A program made the position numbers and the translations under genes. From positions 5,257,178 through 5,321,177 of the forward strand of contig NZ_CP036263.1 of the NCBI RefSeq assembly GCF_007741515.1: DNA of 64,000 bases, given 5' to 3'. Of this stretch, positions 52,040 through 59,705 are shown piece after piece; positions within the stretch are counted from its first letter, which is position 1; each line of letters begins with the position of its first letter. The stretch is from Adhaeretor mobilis. GTDB lineage: Bacteria; Planctomycetota; Planctomycetia; Pirellulales; Lacipirellulaceae. Below the pieces are notes generated by a model. That model searched no databases. It saw nothing but the letters and a program-made list of their open reading frames with translations, and was not told the origin of the DNA.

Positions 52040-52642
52040 ATGAGTCCCACTGTCATTACGCTGATCGTTCTTGCCGTGTTGGCAGTCATTCTCATCGGCT
52101 GGGTCACGGGGATTTACAATCGCCTGGTGACGTTGCGAAATCGGTTGGAGAATGCTTTTTCGCAAATCGAAGTGCAACTAAAGCGGCGCTATGACTTGAT
52201 TCCTAACTTGGTCGAGACCGTTAAGGGATACATGGAACACGAGAAGGGCACACTCGAAGCGGTTATTCAGGCTCGCAACCAAGCAATGGGTGCCGTAAAA
52301 GCAGCATCAGAAAACCCAGGGGATGCAGCGGCCATGACACAACTGGCAGGAGCGGAACAAATGCTGGGCGGCGTGCTGGGCCGGCTGTTCGCTCTGGCGG
52401 AAGACTATCCCGACTTGAAAGCCAACGAAAACATGATGCAGCTCACTGAGGAGCTCACTGCTACAGAGAATAAGGTGGCCTTCGCACGGCAAGCGTACAA
52501 TGATTCGGTGACACAATACAACACCTACCGTCAAACCTTCCCGCCAGTGATCTTCGCCGGCATGATGGGCCATGGCCAGGATGCTGAGCTATTGGAGTTT
52601 GATAGTGAAGTGATTGCTGAAGCGCCGAAGGTGGAGTTTTGA
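52040..52642 (+). CDS. lemA: LemA-family membrane protein
   Basis: 200 residues. One N-terminal transmembrane helix (VITLIVLAVLAVILIGWVTG), then a long helical domain with the family blocks LENAFSQIEVQLKRRYDLIP and NKVAFARQAYNDSVTQYNTY. LemA is commonly found beside an HtpX-like M48 protease, as here; its function is not settled. GAGGAAA precedes the ATG. Confidence 0.93.
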   Translation: MSPTVITLIVLAVLAVILIGWVTGIYNRLVTLRNRLENAFSQIEVQLKRRYDLIPNLVETVKGYMEHEKGTLEAVIQARNQAMGAVKAASENPGDAAAMTQLAGAEQMLGGVLGRLFALAEDYPDLKANENMMQLTEELTATENKVAFARQAYNDSVTQYNTYRQTFPPVIFAGMMGHGQDAELLEFDSEVIAEAPKVEF

Positions 52643-52752
52643 GGCTTTAGGTCGTTAGGCTTTAGACTATAGGATTGAGTTAGAAAGCTTAACAGGTCAG
52701 CCAAGCCTCTATCGTTCTGTTCTTCAATCCTACAGTCTAAAGCCTAATCCCC
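52641..52752. repeat. Inverted repeat between lemA and the M48 gene
   Basis: TTAGGCTTTAGACTATAGGA near 52654 pairs with TCCTACAGTCTAAAGCCTAA near 52729. The element begins at the lemA stop and ends a few bases before the next gene. Confidence 0.65.
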
Positions 52753-52765
52753 CACAGCCTTCCCA

Positions 52766-54757
52766 ATGGCTACCGACTTTTTCGAACGACAATCTGCGGC
52801 GCGCAAGTCGACCAAGTGGCTGGTGGGGATGTTCACAATCGGGGTCGTGTGCATCGTGGGCGGCACGGCGTTTCTTGCCTGGTTAGCGGTTCGCGAGCTG
52901 GCCGTGGCGAACCCCTATGAATCGGAGAGGCTGCTCGGGCTGCCCCAGGATCAAACCGCGATCCCCGTGATAGCCGGCTTGGTCTCCTTGTCGCTGATTG
53001 TGCTCGGCACTCTCTACAAGCTCTCACAACTGCGCGGCGGGGGTTCGGTTGTGGCGGAGAGCTTGGGCGGGAAGCGAGTCTTCCCGAACGTTGATACGCT
53101 TGCCGAGCGCCGCCTGCTGAACGTCGTTGAAGAGATGGCCCTAGCCAGCGGCGTGCCTGTGCCTCCGGTTTATCTTCTCGAAGGCGAGCCAGGTATCAAC
53201 GCATTCGCTGCCGGCTATGCAACCAGCGATGCGGTGGTGGCAGTCACACGGGGGTGCGCAGAAAACCTCTCACGCGAGGAACTCCAGGGGGTGGTGGCCC
53301 ATGAGTTCAGTCACATTCTCAATGGCGACATGCGACTGAACATTCGCCTGATTGGTGTGCTGCACGGAATCCTCCTGCTGGGACTGATCGGTCGGATCAT
53401 CTTGCGCAGCTCGGGCGGTTCGCATCGCCGCAGCTCACGCGACAACAACAATAGCGGAGCTTACCTGATGATGATCGGGCTGGCGATGCTCGTTCTTGGC
53501 TATGCCGGGACGCTAATGGGAAACCTCATCAAGGCGGCCGTCTCTAGGCAACGAGAGTATCTGGCCGATGCGTCGGCAGTGCAATTCACACGCAACCCGG
53601 GTGGGCTTTCAGGAGCTCTGAAGAAAATCGGTGGCTTTGTGACCGGCTCAAAGCTCACTTCGGCCAATGCTTCTGAGGCGAGCCACATGTTTTTCGCGCA
53701 GGGCGTGTGGGAAGGGTTTACCTCGTTGACGGCCACACACCCACCGCTGCGGAAACGAATCTTAGCGCTCGAGCCGGGCTGGAAGGGCAAGTTCCTCGTT
53801 ACTGCCAAGGGAGCCGCCGCCGGGCAACATGCCGGGGCTGCCGGTCTGGTTGGAAGCGTCACTGCTGGGCATGTTGATACTGAGCAAATCGACGAACACG
53901 ATCAGGTGCCGCTCGACGTTGTGGAGCACTCTGCCGACCAAGTTGGCGAGCCGACCGAACTGCATCGTAGCTACGCGGCTGAGCTGGTCGCCGACCTGCC
54001 ACACATCGTAGTCAATGCGGTCCACGAGCCCTATGGTGCTCGGGCGATTGTGTTTTGCCTCCTGGTGGATCGCGATCCAGAGATCAGGAGAATTCAGTTT
54101 GCCGCCCTGAAAAAAACCTCGCCTAAGGATCTTGTCGCCCTCACAATCAAGTTATTGCGCATCGTAGAAGCACTCGACGCGAGTGTGCGTTTACCGCTGA
54201 TCGACATGGCATTGCCTTCGCTTCGTGCGATGTCACATGCCCAGTATCAGGAATTCATTCGCTGTTTCCAGGATCTTGTCGGGGCTGACCAGAGAATCGC
54301 TCTGTTTGAGTGGACACTTTATCGCATTGTGCTCCGGCACCTGCGTCCGCAGTTTGAACGAACCGCCCCGCCGAAGATTGCTTACTACGGCTTGCAACGT
54401 ATGAACGAGGCCTGTTCGATGCTGCTATCTACGCTTGCTCACGCAGATAACCGTCGCGCTGAAGCACCAACAGCCTTTAAGCGAGGTGCGGCGTACTTGC
54501 CGAATGTGCAAGTGGAGATGCTCAGTCCGGCGGAGTGTGGGCTTGCGCCATTAAGCGAAGCGCTCGACAAGCTCAATCGAGTCGCGAGGAAGCAGCGCAA
54601 GTCTGTTGTCGAGGCGTGCGCAGCTTGTATCTGCGCGGACCACGACGTTACGGTAGCAGAAGCAGAACTATTCCGCGGCATCTGCGACATGCTCGATTGC
54701 CCCATGCCGCCACTGCTTCCTGGACAGCCTGTCGCGAGTCCGTCGGCAACCGCATGA
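52766..54757 (+). CDS. M48 metalloprotease (HtpX-like) with a large C-terminal extension
   Basis: 663 residues. Two transmembrane helices (residues about 20-45 and 65-85), then HEFSH at 179-183, further hydrophobic segments (about 195-213 and 233-255), and third ligand E264 in REYLADASAVQF. After about residue 355 comes a C-terminal part of roughly 300 residues not found in HtpX, helical, with a Cys pair in VEACAACICAD. A membrane-embedded or membrane-associated protease likely functions with LemA. Its stop overlaps the epmA start (ATGA), so the two are translationally coupled. Confidence 0.85.
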   Translation: MATDFFERQSAARKSTKWLVGMFTIGVVCIVGGTAFLAWLAVRELAVANPYESERLLGLPQDQTAIPVIAGLVSLSLIVLGTLYKLSQLRGGGSVVAESLGGKRVFPNVDTLAERRLLNVVEEMALASGVPVPPVYLLEGEPGINAFAAGYATSDAVVAVTRGCAENLSREELQGVVAHEFSHILNGDMRLNIRLIGVLHGILLLGLIGRIILRSSGGSHRRSSRDNNNSGAYLMMIGLAMLVLGYAGTLMGNLIKAAVSRQREYLADASAVQFTRNPGGLSGALKKIGGFVTGSKLTSANASEASHMFFAQGVWEGFTSLTATHPPLRKRILALEPGWKGKFLVTAKGAAAGQHAGAAGLVGSVTAGHVDTEQIDEHDQVPLDVVEHSADQVGEPTELHRSYAAELVADLPHIVVNAVHEPYGARAIVFCLLVDRDPEIRRIQFAALKKTSPKDLVALTIKLLRIVEALDASVRLPLIDMALPSLRAMSHAQYQEFIRCFQDLVGADQRIALFEWTLYRIVLRHLRPQFERTAPPKIAYYGLQRMNEACSMLLSTLAHADNRRAEAPTAFKRGAAYLPNVQVEMLSPAECGLAPLSEALDKLNRVARKQRKSVVEACAACICADHDVTVAEAELFRGICDMLDCPMPPLLPGQPVASPSATA

Positions 54758-55698
54758 GCGATAACAACCAGCGCCGCGAAGCAATCACGAAGCGAAGTGA
54801 GCTGCTCAAACGGGTACGCGACTTTTTTCATAATCGCGGTTTCTTAGAAGTCGAAACTCCGCTGGTGAGTGGCGAAGTGATTCCTGAGTTGCATATTGAA
54901 CCGTCGATTGTTGGCGAACTGCCTAGGGGGGCACAGTTCTTGCAGGCCTCTCCTGAGTTACACATGAAGCGGCTGTTGTGTGAAGGGTTCGAGGCTATTT
55001 ACCAAGTCACCCGATCGTTCCGTGGCGGCGAACAGGGTGCGCTGCACTCGCCGGAGTTCACCATCGTTGAGTGGTATCGAACGGGCGATGGCATGACCGA
55101 GGGGATTGCATTGGTAGACCGGCTGTTAGGTGAGGTCGCTGGCACGCGACCAGCTGTCTTAACAAGTTACCGCGAGGCGTTCGAGCGCGAGGTGCAGCTC
55201 GACCCTCACTTGGCGAGTTGCGAATTGCTGGCTGCCAAGGCGAGAGACCTTCAGCTGGACGTGCCCGAAGAGTTTCCACACGATGATCGCGACCAGTGGA
55301 TGAATCTGTTGCTCTCGTTTTGTATCGAACCCAAACTGGGACAGGACGGGCCGGAGATTCTTTGCGATTACCCGTCCGGCCAAGCGGCGCTCGCGAAGGT
55401 GGAACCGAGCTCCAACGGTATCTCGGTCGCTCGCCGGTTCGAGCTCTACTGGCGAGGCATTGAATTGGCCAACGGCTACGACGAACTGACCGATGCCGTT
55501 GAGCTGCGAAATCGATTGGAGCAAGTGAATACGGCCCGAGCGAATGATGGCCGCCCTGCCCTGCCGTTGCCAGAGTCGCTGCTCGCGACGATGACCGATC
55601 CTGGCCTGCCGCCGTGCAGCGGTTGTGCTTTGGGATTTGATCGGCTCGCGATGCTCGCTTGCGAGGCCGATTCGATCGACAGAGTGAGGGCGTTCTAG
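54754..55698 (+). CDS. epmA: EF-P lysine ligase EpmA (PoxA/GenX)
   Basis: 314 residues from ATG 54754, overlapping the stop of the M48 gene. It is a LysRS-like class II synthetase without an anticodon-binding domain: FHNRGFLEVETPLVSGEVIP, then motif 2 IYQVTRSFRGGEQGALHSPE and motif 3 GCALGFDRLAML. EpmA attaches (R)-beta-lysine to EF-P K34 using ATP. It is downstream of lemA and the M48 gene rather than beside efp. Confidence 0.93.
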   Translation: MSDNNQRREAITKRSELLKRVRDFFHNRGFLEVETPLVSGEVIPELHIEPSIVGELPRGAQFLQASPELHMKRLLCEGFEAIYQVTRSFRGGEQGALHSPEFTIVEWYRTGDGMTEGIALVDRLLGEVAGTRPAVLTSYREAFEREVQLDPHLASCELLAAKARDLQLDVPEEFPHDDRDQWMNLLLSFCIEPKLGQDGPEILCDYPSGQAALAKVEPSSNGISVARRFELYWRGIELANGYDELTDAVELRNRLEQVNTARANDGRPALPLPESLLATMTDPGLPPCSGCALGFDRLAMLACEADSIDRVRAF

Positions 55699-55880
55699 CT
55701 CAGCGGATTGTCTTCAAGCTCCGTTGCGAACTGTACGCCCTCGTAGATTTTTGCCAGTGGGAGTTCTGCTTCCACCTCAGGCAATTCGACCACGGCATCG
55801 ATTCCTTCAATCACTTCACGCTCAAAACTTGGTACTTCCGCTGCTGCAAGCCTTCTTAGGCGCGGGCCAGCTTGGCACAT
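55695..55880 (-). CDS. Possible small acidic protein downstream of tag
   Basis: A reading frame of up to 61 residues that ends on the minus strand at CTAG shared with the epmA stop (55695-55698). From the GTG at 55814 it reads IEGIDAVVELPEVEAELPLA, then KIYEGVQFATELEDNPLS, with a regular acidic character. From the ATG at 55880 it would overlap the end of tag. No family recognised and no clear Shine-Dalgarno; may be a decayed tail. Confidence 0.3.
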   Translation of the reverse strand: MCQAGPRLRRLAAAEVPSFEREVIEGIDAVVELPEVEAELPLAKIYEGVQFATELEDNPLS

Positions 55881-56443
55881 TCCTGGTGCCGGAAACAGCT
55901 CACCAGATGGTCGTTCACCAGCCCGGTAGCCTGCATGTGGGCGTACATGATGGTGCTGCCGGCGAACTTGAAACCTTTGGACTTCAGGTCTTTGCTCAGC
56001 GCGTCCGACTCGGCCGTGGTAACGGGCACATCCTTGGTGGTTTTCCAGCGGTTTTGAATCGGCTTTCCTTCGACGAACTGCCAGATATACTTCGCGAATC
56101 TACCATGCTCCTGCTGGACTTCGATGAAGGCCTGCGCGTTGGTCACTGCCGCGTTCACCTTCAATTTATTACGTACGATTCCTGGGTTCTGCAGAAGCTT
56201 CTCGATGCGCTTGGCCGAAAATCGCGCAACCTTCTGCACGTCGAACTGGGCAAACGCTTTTCGGTAGCCTTCGCGTTTGTTGAGGATCGTGGCCCAACTC
56301 AAACCGGCTTGGGCGCTTTCGAGCGTGAGGAATTCAAACTGGTGCTTATCGTCGTAAACCGGGACGCCCCACTCCCCGTCGTGGTACTCGCGGTAGAGAT
56401 CGTTGCCAGACTCGCACCAGGGACAGCGTTGTTGACTGGGCAT
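55856..56443 (-). CDS. tag: DNA-3-methyladenine glycosylase I
   Basis: 195 residues from ATG 56443. Zinc-binding residues are C7 (RCPWC), H21 (YHDGEWG) and the NDHLVSC block near the end. The HhH-type fold carries LSWATILNKREGYRKAFAQF. TAG removes 3-methyladenine from DNA. It follows folA on the minus strand, with a family E repeat between the two genes. Confidence 0.93.
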   Translation of the reverse strand: MPSQQRCPWCESGNDLYREYHDGEWGVPVYDDKHQFEFLTLESAQAGLSWATILNKREGYRKAFAQFDVQKVARFSAKRIEKLLQNPGIVRNKLKVNAAVTNAQAFIEVQQEHGRFAKYIWQFVEGKPIQNRWKTTKDVPVTTAESDALSKDLKSKGFKFAGSTIMYAHMQATGLVNDHLVSCFRHQECAKLARA

Positions 56444-56445
56444 GT

Positions 56446-56480
56446 TTTTTTGAACCACGAAGGACACAATGAGCACAAAG
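56446..56480. repeat. Dispersed ACCACGAAG-type repeat (family E), single copy
   Basis: TTTTTTGAACCACGAAGGAC, then ACAATGAGCACAAAGC, lies between tag and folA and reaches nearly to both. Confidence 0.7.
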
Positions 56481-56486
56481 CTACTC

Positions 56487-57011
56487 TCAAGACATAAGTG
56501 CGCGTCGCCGATACAATGCGAATCGATGAGGATGGTCGTTCTTCTCATCCGCAGGAAATGATTGCTCCTCAAAACAGCGCCACCGATGCCAATTAATCTC
56601 GGGTAGCACCGCATCCCCTTCTACCTCGGCTTCGACATGCGTGAAGTAGAGGTTGTTCGCTAGCGGTAATGCCGCTTCGTAGAGTTGGGCTCCGCCAATG
56701 ACAAAAACATCTTCCCCGCCGGGCAAGTCCATTGAAACTTCAATAGCATCTTCCAGAGTGTGCGCGATCTTCACCTCCTCGTACTGGGTCGCGAAATCTT
56801 TTTGCCGCGTCACGACAACGGAGGTGCGTCCCGGCAACGGCTTGCCGATGGATTCCCACGTCTTGCGACCCATGACGATGGGATGCCCCATCGTGATTCG
56901 TTTGAATCGCTTTAAATCAGCAGAAAGCCGCCAGGGGAGATCGCCCCCGCGGCCAATGATGCTGTTCTGGGCGGCGGCGACGATAATGGAAAGGCCAGTG
57001 TTTTGAACCAC
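56487..57011 (-). CDS. folA: Dihydrofolate reductase
   Basis: About 174 residues if it starts at GTG 57011. LSIIVAAAQNSIIGRGGDLP is the N-terminal strand and Met20-type loop, and WRLSADLKRFKRITMGH carries the catalytic Asp (SAD). VFVIGGAQLYEAALP is the conserved C-terminal NADPH/substrate region. The start is odd: the only suitable codons lie inside the inverted repeat at 57001-57032 (GTG) or 27 codons further upstream (TTG at 57092). It probably follows thyA in one transcript. Confidence 0.88.
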   Translation of the reverse strand: MVQNTGLSIIVAAAQNSIIGRGGDLPWRLSADLKRFKRITMGHPIVMGRKTWESIGKPLPGRTSVVVTRQKDFATQYEEVKIAHTLEDAIEVSMDLPGGEDVFVIGGAQLYEAALPLANNLYFTHVEAEVEGDAVLPEINWHRWRCFEEQSFPADEKNDHPHRFALYRRRALMS

Positions 57012-57213
57012 GGAGTCACAGAGAGCACGGAGGTTTGTTGGATATCTCGCGAAGGCGTCAAGGATTCGAAAATCACTGAGTCCAGTGGACAATCAACAAT
57101 GCGTTGACAACCCATGCAACATATAAGTAACACTCTTGCTTTGCGCCTTAGCGCCTTTGCGAGAGTAACAATAGTTTCTTCTCCGTGTCCTCCGAGACTC
57201 CGTGGTTCAAAAC
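57001..57213. repeat. Dispersed ACCACGGAG-type inverted pair (family E) between thyA and folA
   Basis: TTTTGAACCACGGAGTCACA at 57001-57020 and its inverted partner GAGACTCCGTGGTTCAAAA ending at 57212. The pair starts at the thyA stop and overlaps the folA N-terminus. Between them is one arm of the GCGCCTTAGCGCCTTTGCGA repeat also found before glyS. Confidence 0.8.
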
Positions 57214-58007
57214 TACACCGCTACCTTCGCCCTAATATGCGGATGCGGATCGTAGTCTCCCAGCGTAAAATCCTCGAACTCAAAATCGAAAATCGACTTT
57301 ACCTCTGGATTGAGCGTCATGGTGGGGAGTGGCCTTGGCTCGCGCCCTAGCTGCGTGCGGGCTTGGTCGAGATGATTTTCGTAGAGATGCGCATCGCCGA
57401 GGGTGTGGACGAAGTCGCCCGGCTCTAGGTCCGTCGCTTGAGCGACCATCATCGTGAGCAACGCGTAAGACGCGATGTTGAACGGCACCCCCAAAAACAC
57501 ATCGGCGCTCCTTTGGTAGAGCTGGCAAGAGAGCCGGCCATTGGCTACGTAGAACTGGAACAGCAGATGACAGGGCGGAAGTGCCATCTTGGAAATCTCG
57601 CCCACGTTCCACGCACTCACGATCAAACGGCGTGAGTCGGGGTTCGACTGAATTTGCTCGATGAGGTCAGTGATTTGATCGACCACGCCACCATCAGCGC
57701 TAGGCCAGCTGCGCCATTGGTGGCCGTAGACCGGCCCCAGCTCGCCGTTCTCGTCGGCCCACTCGTCCCAGATGCTGACGCCGTGCTCGTTGAGGTAAGC
57801 CGTGTTGGTATCGCCGCGCAGGAACCAGAGCAGCTCATAGGCTATCGACTTCAGGTGCAACTTCTTGGTGGTGAGTAGTGGGAACCCCGCCGACAAATCA
57901 AACCGCAGCTGCCTTCCGAACACGCTTCGCGTACCGGTGCCTGTACGGTCGGACTTTTGGACACCGTTGTCGAGAACGTCTTGGAGGAGGTTGAGATATT
58001 GCTGCAT
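57213..58007 (-). CDS. thyA: Thymidylate synthase
   Basis: 264 residues, the length of the E. coli enzyme. Catalytic C146 in MALPPCHLLFQF; SDRTGTGTRSVFGRQLRFDL at the start; DVFLGVPFNIASYALL and the C-terminal YDPHPHIRAKVAV are typical. Converts dUMP to dTMP using methylene-tetrahydrofolate; folA downstream recycles the dihydrofolate. Good operon logic. Confidence 0.97.
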   Translation of the reverse strand: MQQYLNLLQDVLDNGVQKSDRTGTGTRSVFGRQLRFDLSAGFPLLTTKKLHLKSIAYELLWFLRGDTNTAYLNEHGVSIWDEWADENGELGPVYGHQWRSWPSADGGVVDQITDLIEQIQSNPDSRRLIVSAWNVGEISKMALPPCHLLFQFYVANGRLSCQLYQRSADVFLGVPFNIASYALLTMMVAQATDLEPGDFVHTLGDAHLYENHLDQARTQLGREPRPLPTMTLNPEVKSIFDFEFEDFTLGDYDPHPHIRAKVAV

Positions 58008-58018
58008 GACTCAGATTC

Positions 58019-58162
58019 TCGTTCCCACGCTCCTGCGTGGGAACGCACGAACTAGCCGCTCCTGCGGCGTTTGAGTTTTAAGTGATCGCAAACCCAAGGT
58101 ACGGGGCTGCGCCGCAGGAGCGGCTGACTATCCCGTTCCACGCAGGAGCGTGGGAACGAGCG
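58019..58162. repeat. Dispersed hairpin-pair element (family B), copy 3
   Basis: Left CGTTCCCACGCTCCTGCGTG near 58020 and right CGTTCCACGCAGGAGCGTGG near 58135. The inner TAGCCGCTCCTGCGGCG and CGCCGCAGGAGCGGCTGA also pair. The whole is a 144-bp imperfect palindrome that ends five bases from the following gene's stop codon. Confidence 0.85.
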
Positions 58163-58166
58163 TGAG

Positions 58167-58433
58167 CTACTCCTGCTCGGCCATAAGCTGTTCGAGCTTC
58201 TTGGCCAGGGCGGTTGGATCGTCGTTTTTTACGATTTTATCAATTTCAGGAGCTTTGACACCCAGTTTTTCCAGAGCTCCGGCGGCTTGCTTCCATTTGG
58301 TGGCACGGGCCTTGCCTTCGGCTAGGTACAGGTCCGTGACCAGCTCGCCCAGACGTTGGATGCCGATCGCCTCCTTATTGTCGTAGAAGTTCTTGATCGC
58401 CTTTTGCTGGAATTTCGTGAATTGGCGGGCCAT
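58167..58433 (-). CDS. Small conserved helical protein
   Basis: 88 residues, basic at the start and acidic at the end, mostly helical (FTKFQQKAIKNFYDNKEAIG, LTDLYLAEGKA-type block near the middle). No transmembrane helix or cysteine. I do not recognise a family. It has the look of a conserved planctomycete small protein of unknown function. Confidence 0.65.
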   Translation of the reverse strand: MARQFTKFQQKAIKNFYDNKEAIGIQRLGELVTDLYLAEGKARATKWKQAAGALEKLGVKAPEIDKIVKNDDPTALAKKLEQLMAEQE

Positions 58434-58622
58434 CGCTGGGGGCTCCTCGTGATGTGACGAATATAGCTTACGGCAAACTGCAAGCTTTGGACATTATCGC
58501 CCCACAAGCGGCTTTAACCACCGGCGACCGTGGGGTAAAGTATGTTATCGACTGTCGGCTGCTCTAGGTAGCACCCGACCTGTCTAATTTTCCCTGGCTT
58601 TGGAATGAAGGCTCTACAAGAC

Positions 58623-59036
58623 ATGCCGGTTATCAAGTTCACGAAAGAAAATGTTGAGATCGAAGTCCCCAACGGTGCGAACCTGCGGACCGAAGCCGTT
58701 AAGGCAGGTGTCAACGTCCACCAGGGCATCAATGGCTTCGCTGCGGGCCTGAATAAAGTAGTGAATTGCCACGGCCTGGGCCAATGCGGCACCTGTCGCG
58801 TGCGGATTACCAAAGGCATGGAAAACGTGAGCAAGATGGGCATGGTCGAGAAGGCAAGATTCCGCGTGCCGATTCCTACTCCGGTGACTCCGGGAGGCTT
58901 CGATCCTTTGCCCTGCCTCGCGTTTGTAGGCAACGAAGAAACGATGCGGCTTTCCTGCCAAACTAAAGTGAACGGCGATATCGAAGTCGAAACGGGCCCT
59001 GAGCTTGACCTGTTCGGCGAGAATTTCTTTAGCTAA
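58623..59036 (+). CDS. 2Fe-2S ferredoxin-like protein
   Basis: 137 residues from ATG 58623; an ATG at 58605 adds six residues and is possible. Cluster ligands are C49-HGLGQ-C55-GT-C58 and C112 (RLSCQTK), the plant-type/adrenodoxin-like arrangement with beta-grasp strands VIKFTKENVEIEVPNGANLR before them. Soluble electron carrier. No oxidoreductase gene is adjacent. Confidence 0.88.
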   Translation: MPVIKFTKENVEIEVPNGANLRTEAVKAGVNVHQGINGFAAGLNKVVNCHGLGQCGTCRVRITKGMENVSKMGMVEKARFRVPIPTPVTPGGFDPLPCLAFVGNEETMRLSCQTKVNGDIEVETGPELDLFGENFFS

Positions 59037-59088
59037 AGGAGAAGCTCTTGTAGGGTCCGCTGTGCGGACCATAGGCTATCACAAGTCA

Positions 59089-59124
59089 TGTAGGGTACTG
59101 CCGAGTGGAGCGAGGCATACCGAA
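59089..59124. repeat. Dispersed AGGGTACTGCCGAG element (family D), single copy
   Basis: TAGGGTACTGCCGAGTGGAG, then CGAGGCATACCG, between the 2Fe-2S and PII genes. Confidence 0.7.
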
Positions 59125-59189
59125 TCCACAGACTATTGGCTCTTGGCAATACAGCTGAGCAGCTAATAGCCGAGAGCCAACAGCCTTCC

Positions 59190-59507
59190 ATGAAACAAGT
59201 CGTCGCCATTGTGAAGCCGTTCCTCGCGGAGCGCATCTTAGACGCTTTGCGGCGCGCCCCCTTGGAAGCCGTGCACGTGCGTGAAGTGAAAGGCATGGGG
59301 CGGCAGAAGAACTATCTCAACGAATACGCCGAGAGCGAATACGCCGAGGCGTTTCTCCCCAAGGTAGAGATTACCGCTTGGGTCGAGGATGCACGCAGCG
59401 AAGAAGTGATACGCCAAATGGTTGAGACAGCGCGCACCGGCCGCATGGGCGACGGAAAGATATTCGTGATGAGTGCCGAGCACGTTGAGGCGGGGCTAGG
59501 GCTTTAG
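59190..59507 (+). CDS. PII-family nitrogen regulatory protein
   Basis: 105 residues from ATG 59190. The T-loop region GRQKNYLNEYAESEYAEAFL has the same length as in GlnB, with tyrosines at the positions of Tyr46 and Tyr51, the latter being the uridylylation site in GlnB. TGRMGDGKIFVM is the B-loop signature. PII proteins sense ATP/ADP and 2-oxoglutarate. No amtB or glnA is adjacent, so whether it is GlnB- or GlnK-like is unclear. Confidence 0.9.
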   Translation: MKQVVAIVKPFLAERILDALRRAPLEAVHVREVKGMGRQKNYLNEYAESEYAEAFLPKVEITAWVEDARSEEVIRQMVETARTGRMGDGKIFVMSAEHVEAGLGL

Positions 59508-59527
59508 TGGGTGGCTGGGTAGCGTCT

Positions 59528-59668
59528 CCTCGTTACCACGCTCCTGCGTGGGAACGGGATATCTAGCCACTCCTGCGGCGCTAGACCCTGACAGTGATTG
59601 GCCTTCGCACCGGGCCAGACGCAGAGCGTCAGAATCTTGCGTTACCACGCGGGAGCGTGGGAACGAGT
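59528..59668. repeat. Dispersed hairpin-pair element (family B), copy 4
   Basis: Left CGTTACCACGCTCCTGCGTG and right CGTTACCACGCGGGAGCGTG, about 140 bp overall, between the PII gene and the PEP-CTERM gene. Both ends have the same A in GTTACC, unlike the other copies. Confidence 0.85.
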
Positions 59669-59705
59669 GGTCTCGGCAAGACTGTTCTACGCCGGGAAAA
59701 ACGCG

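Noticed and set aside
55724..56497. Plus-strand open frame of 257 codons opposite tag
   Set aside because: It is antisense to the complete DNA glycosylase gene and carries no recognised motif.
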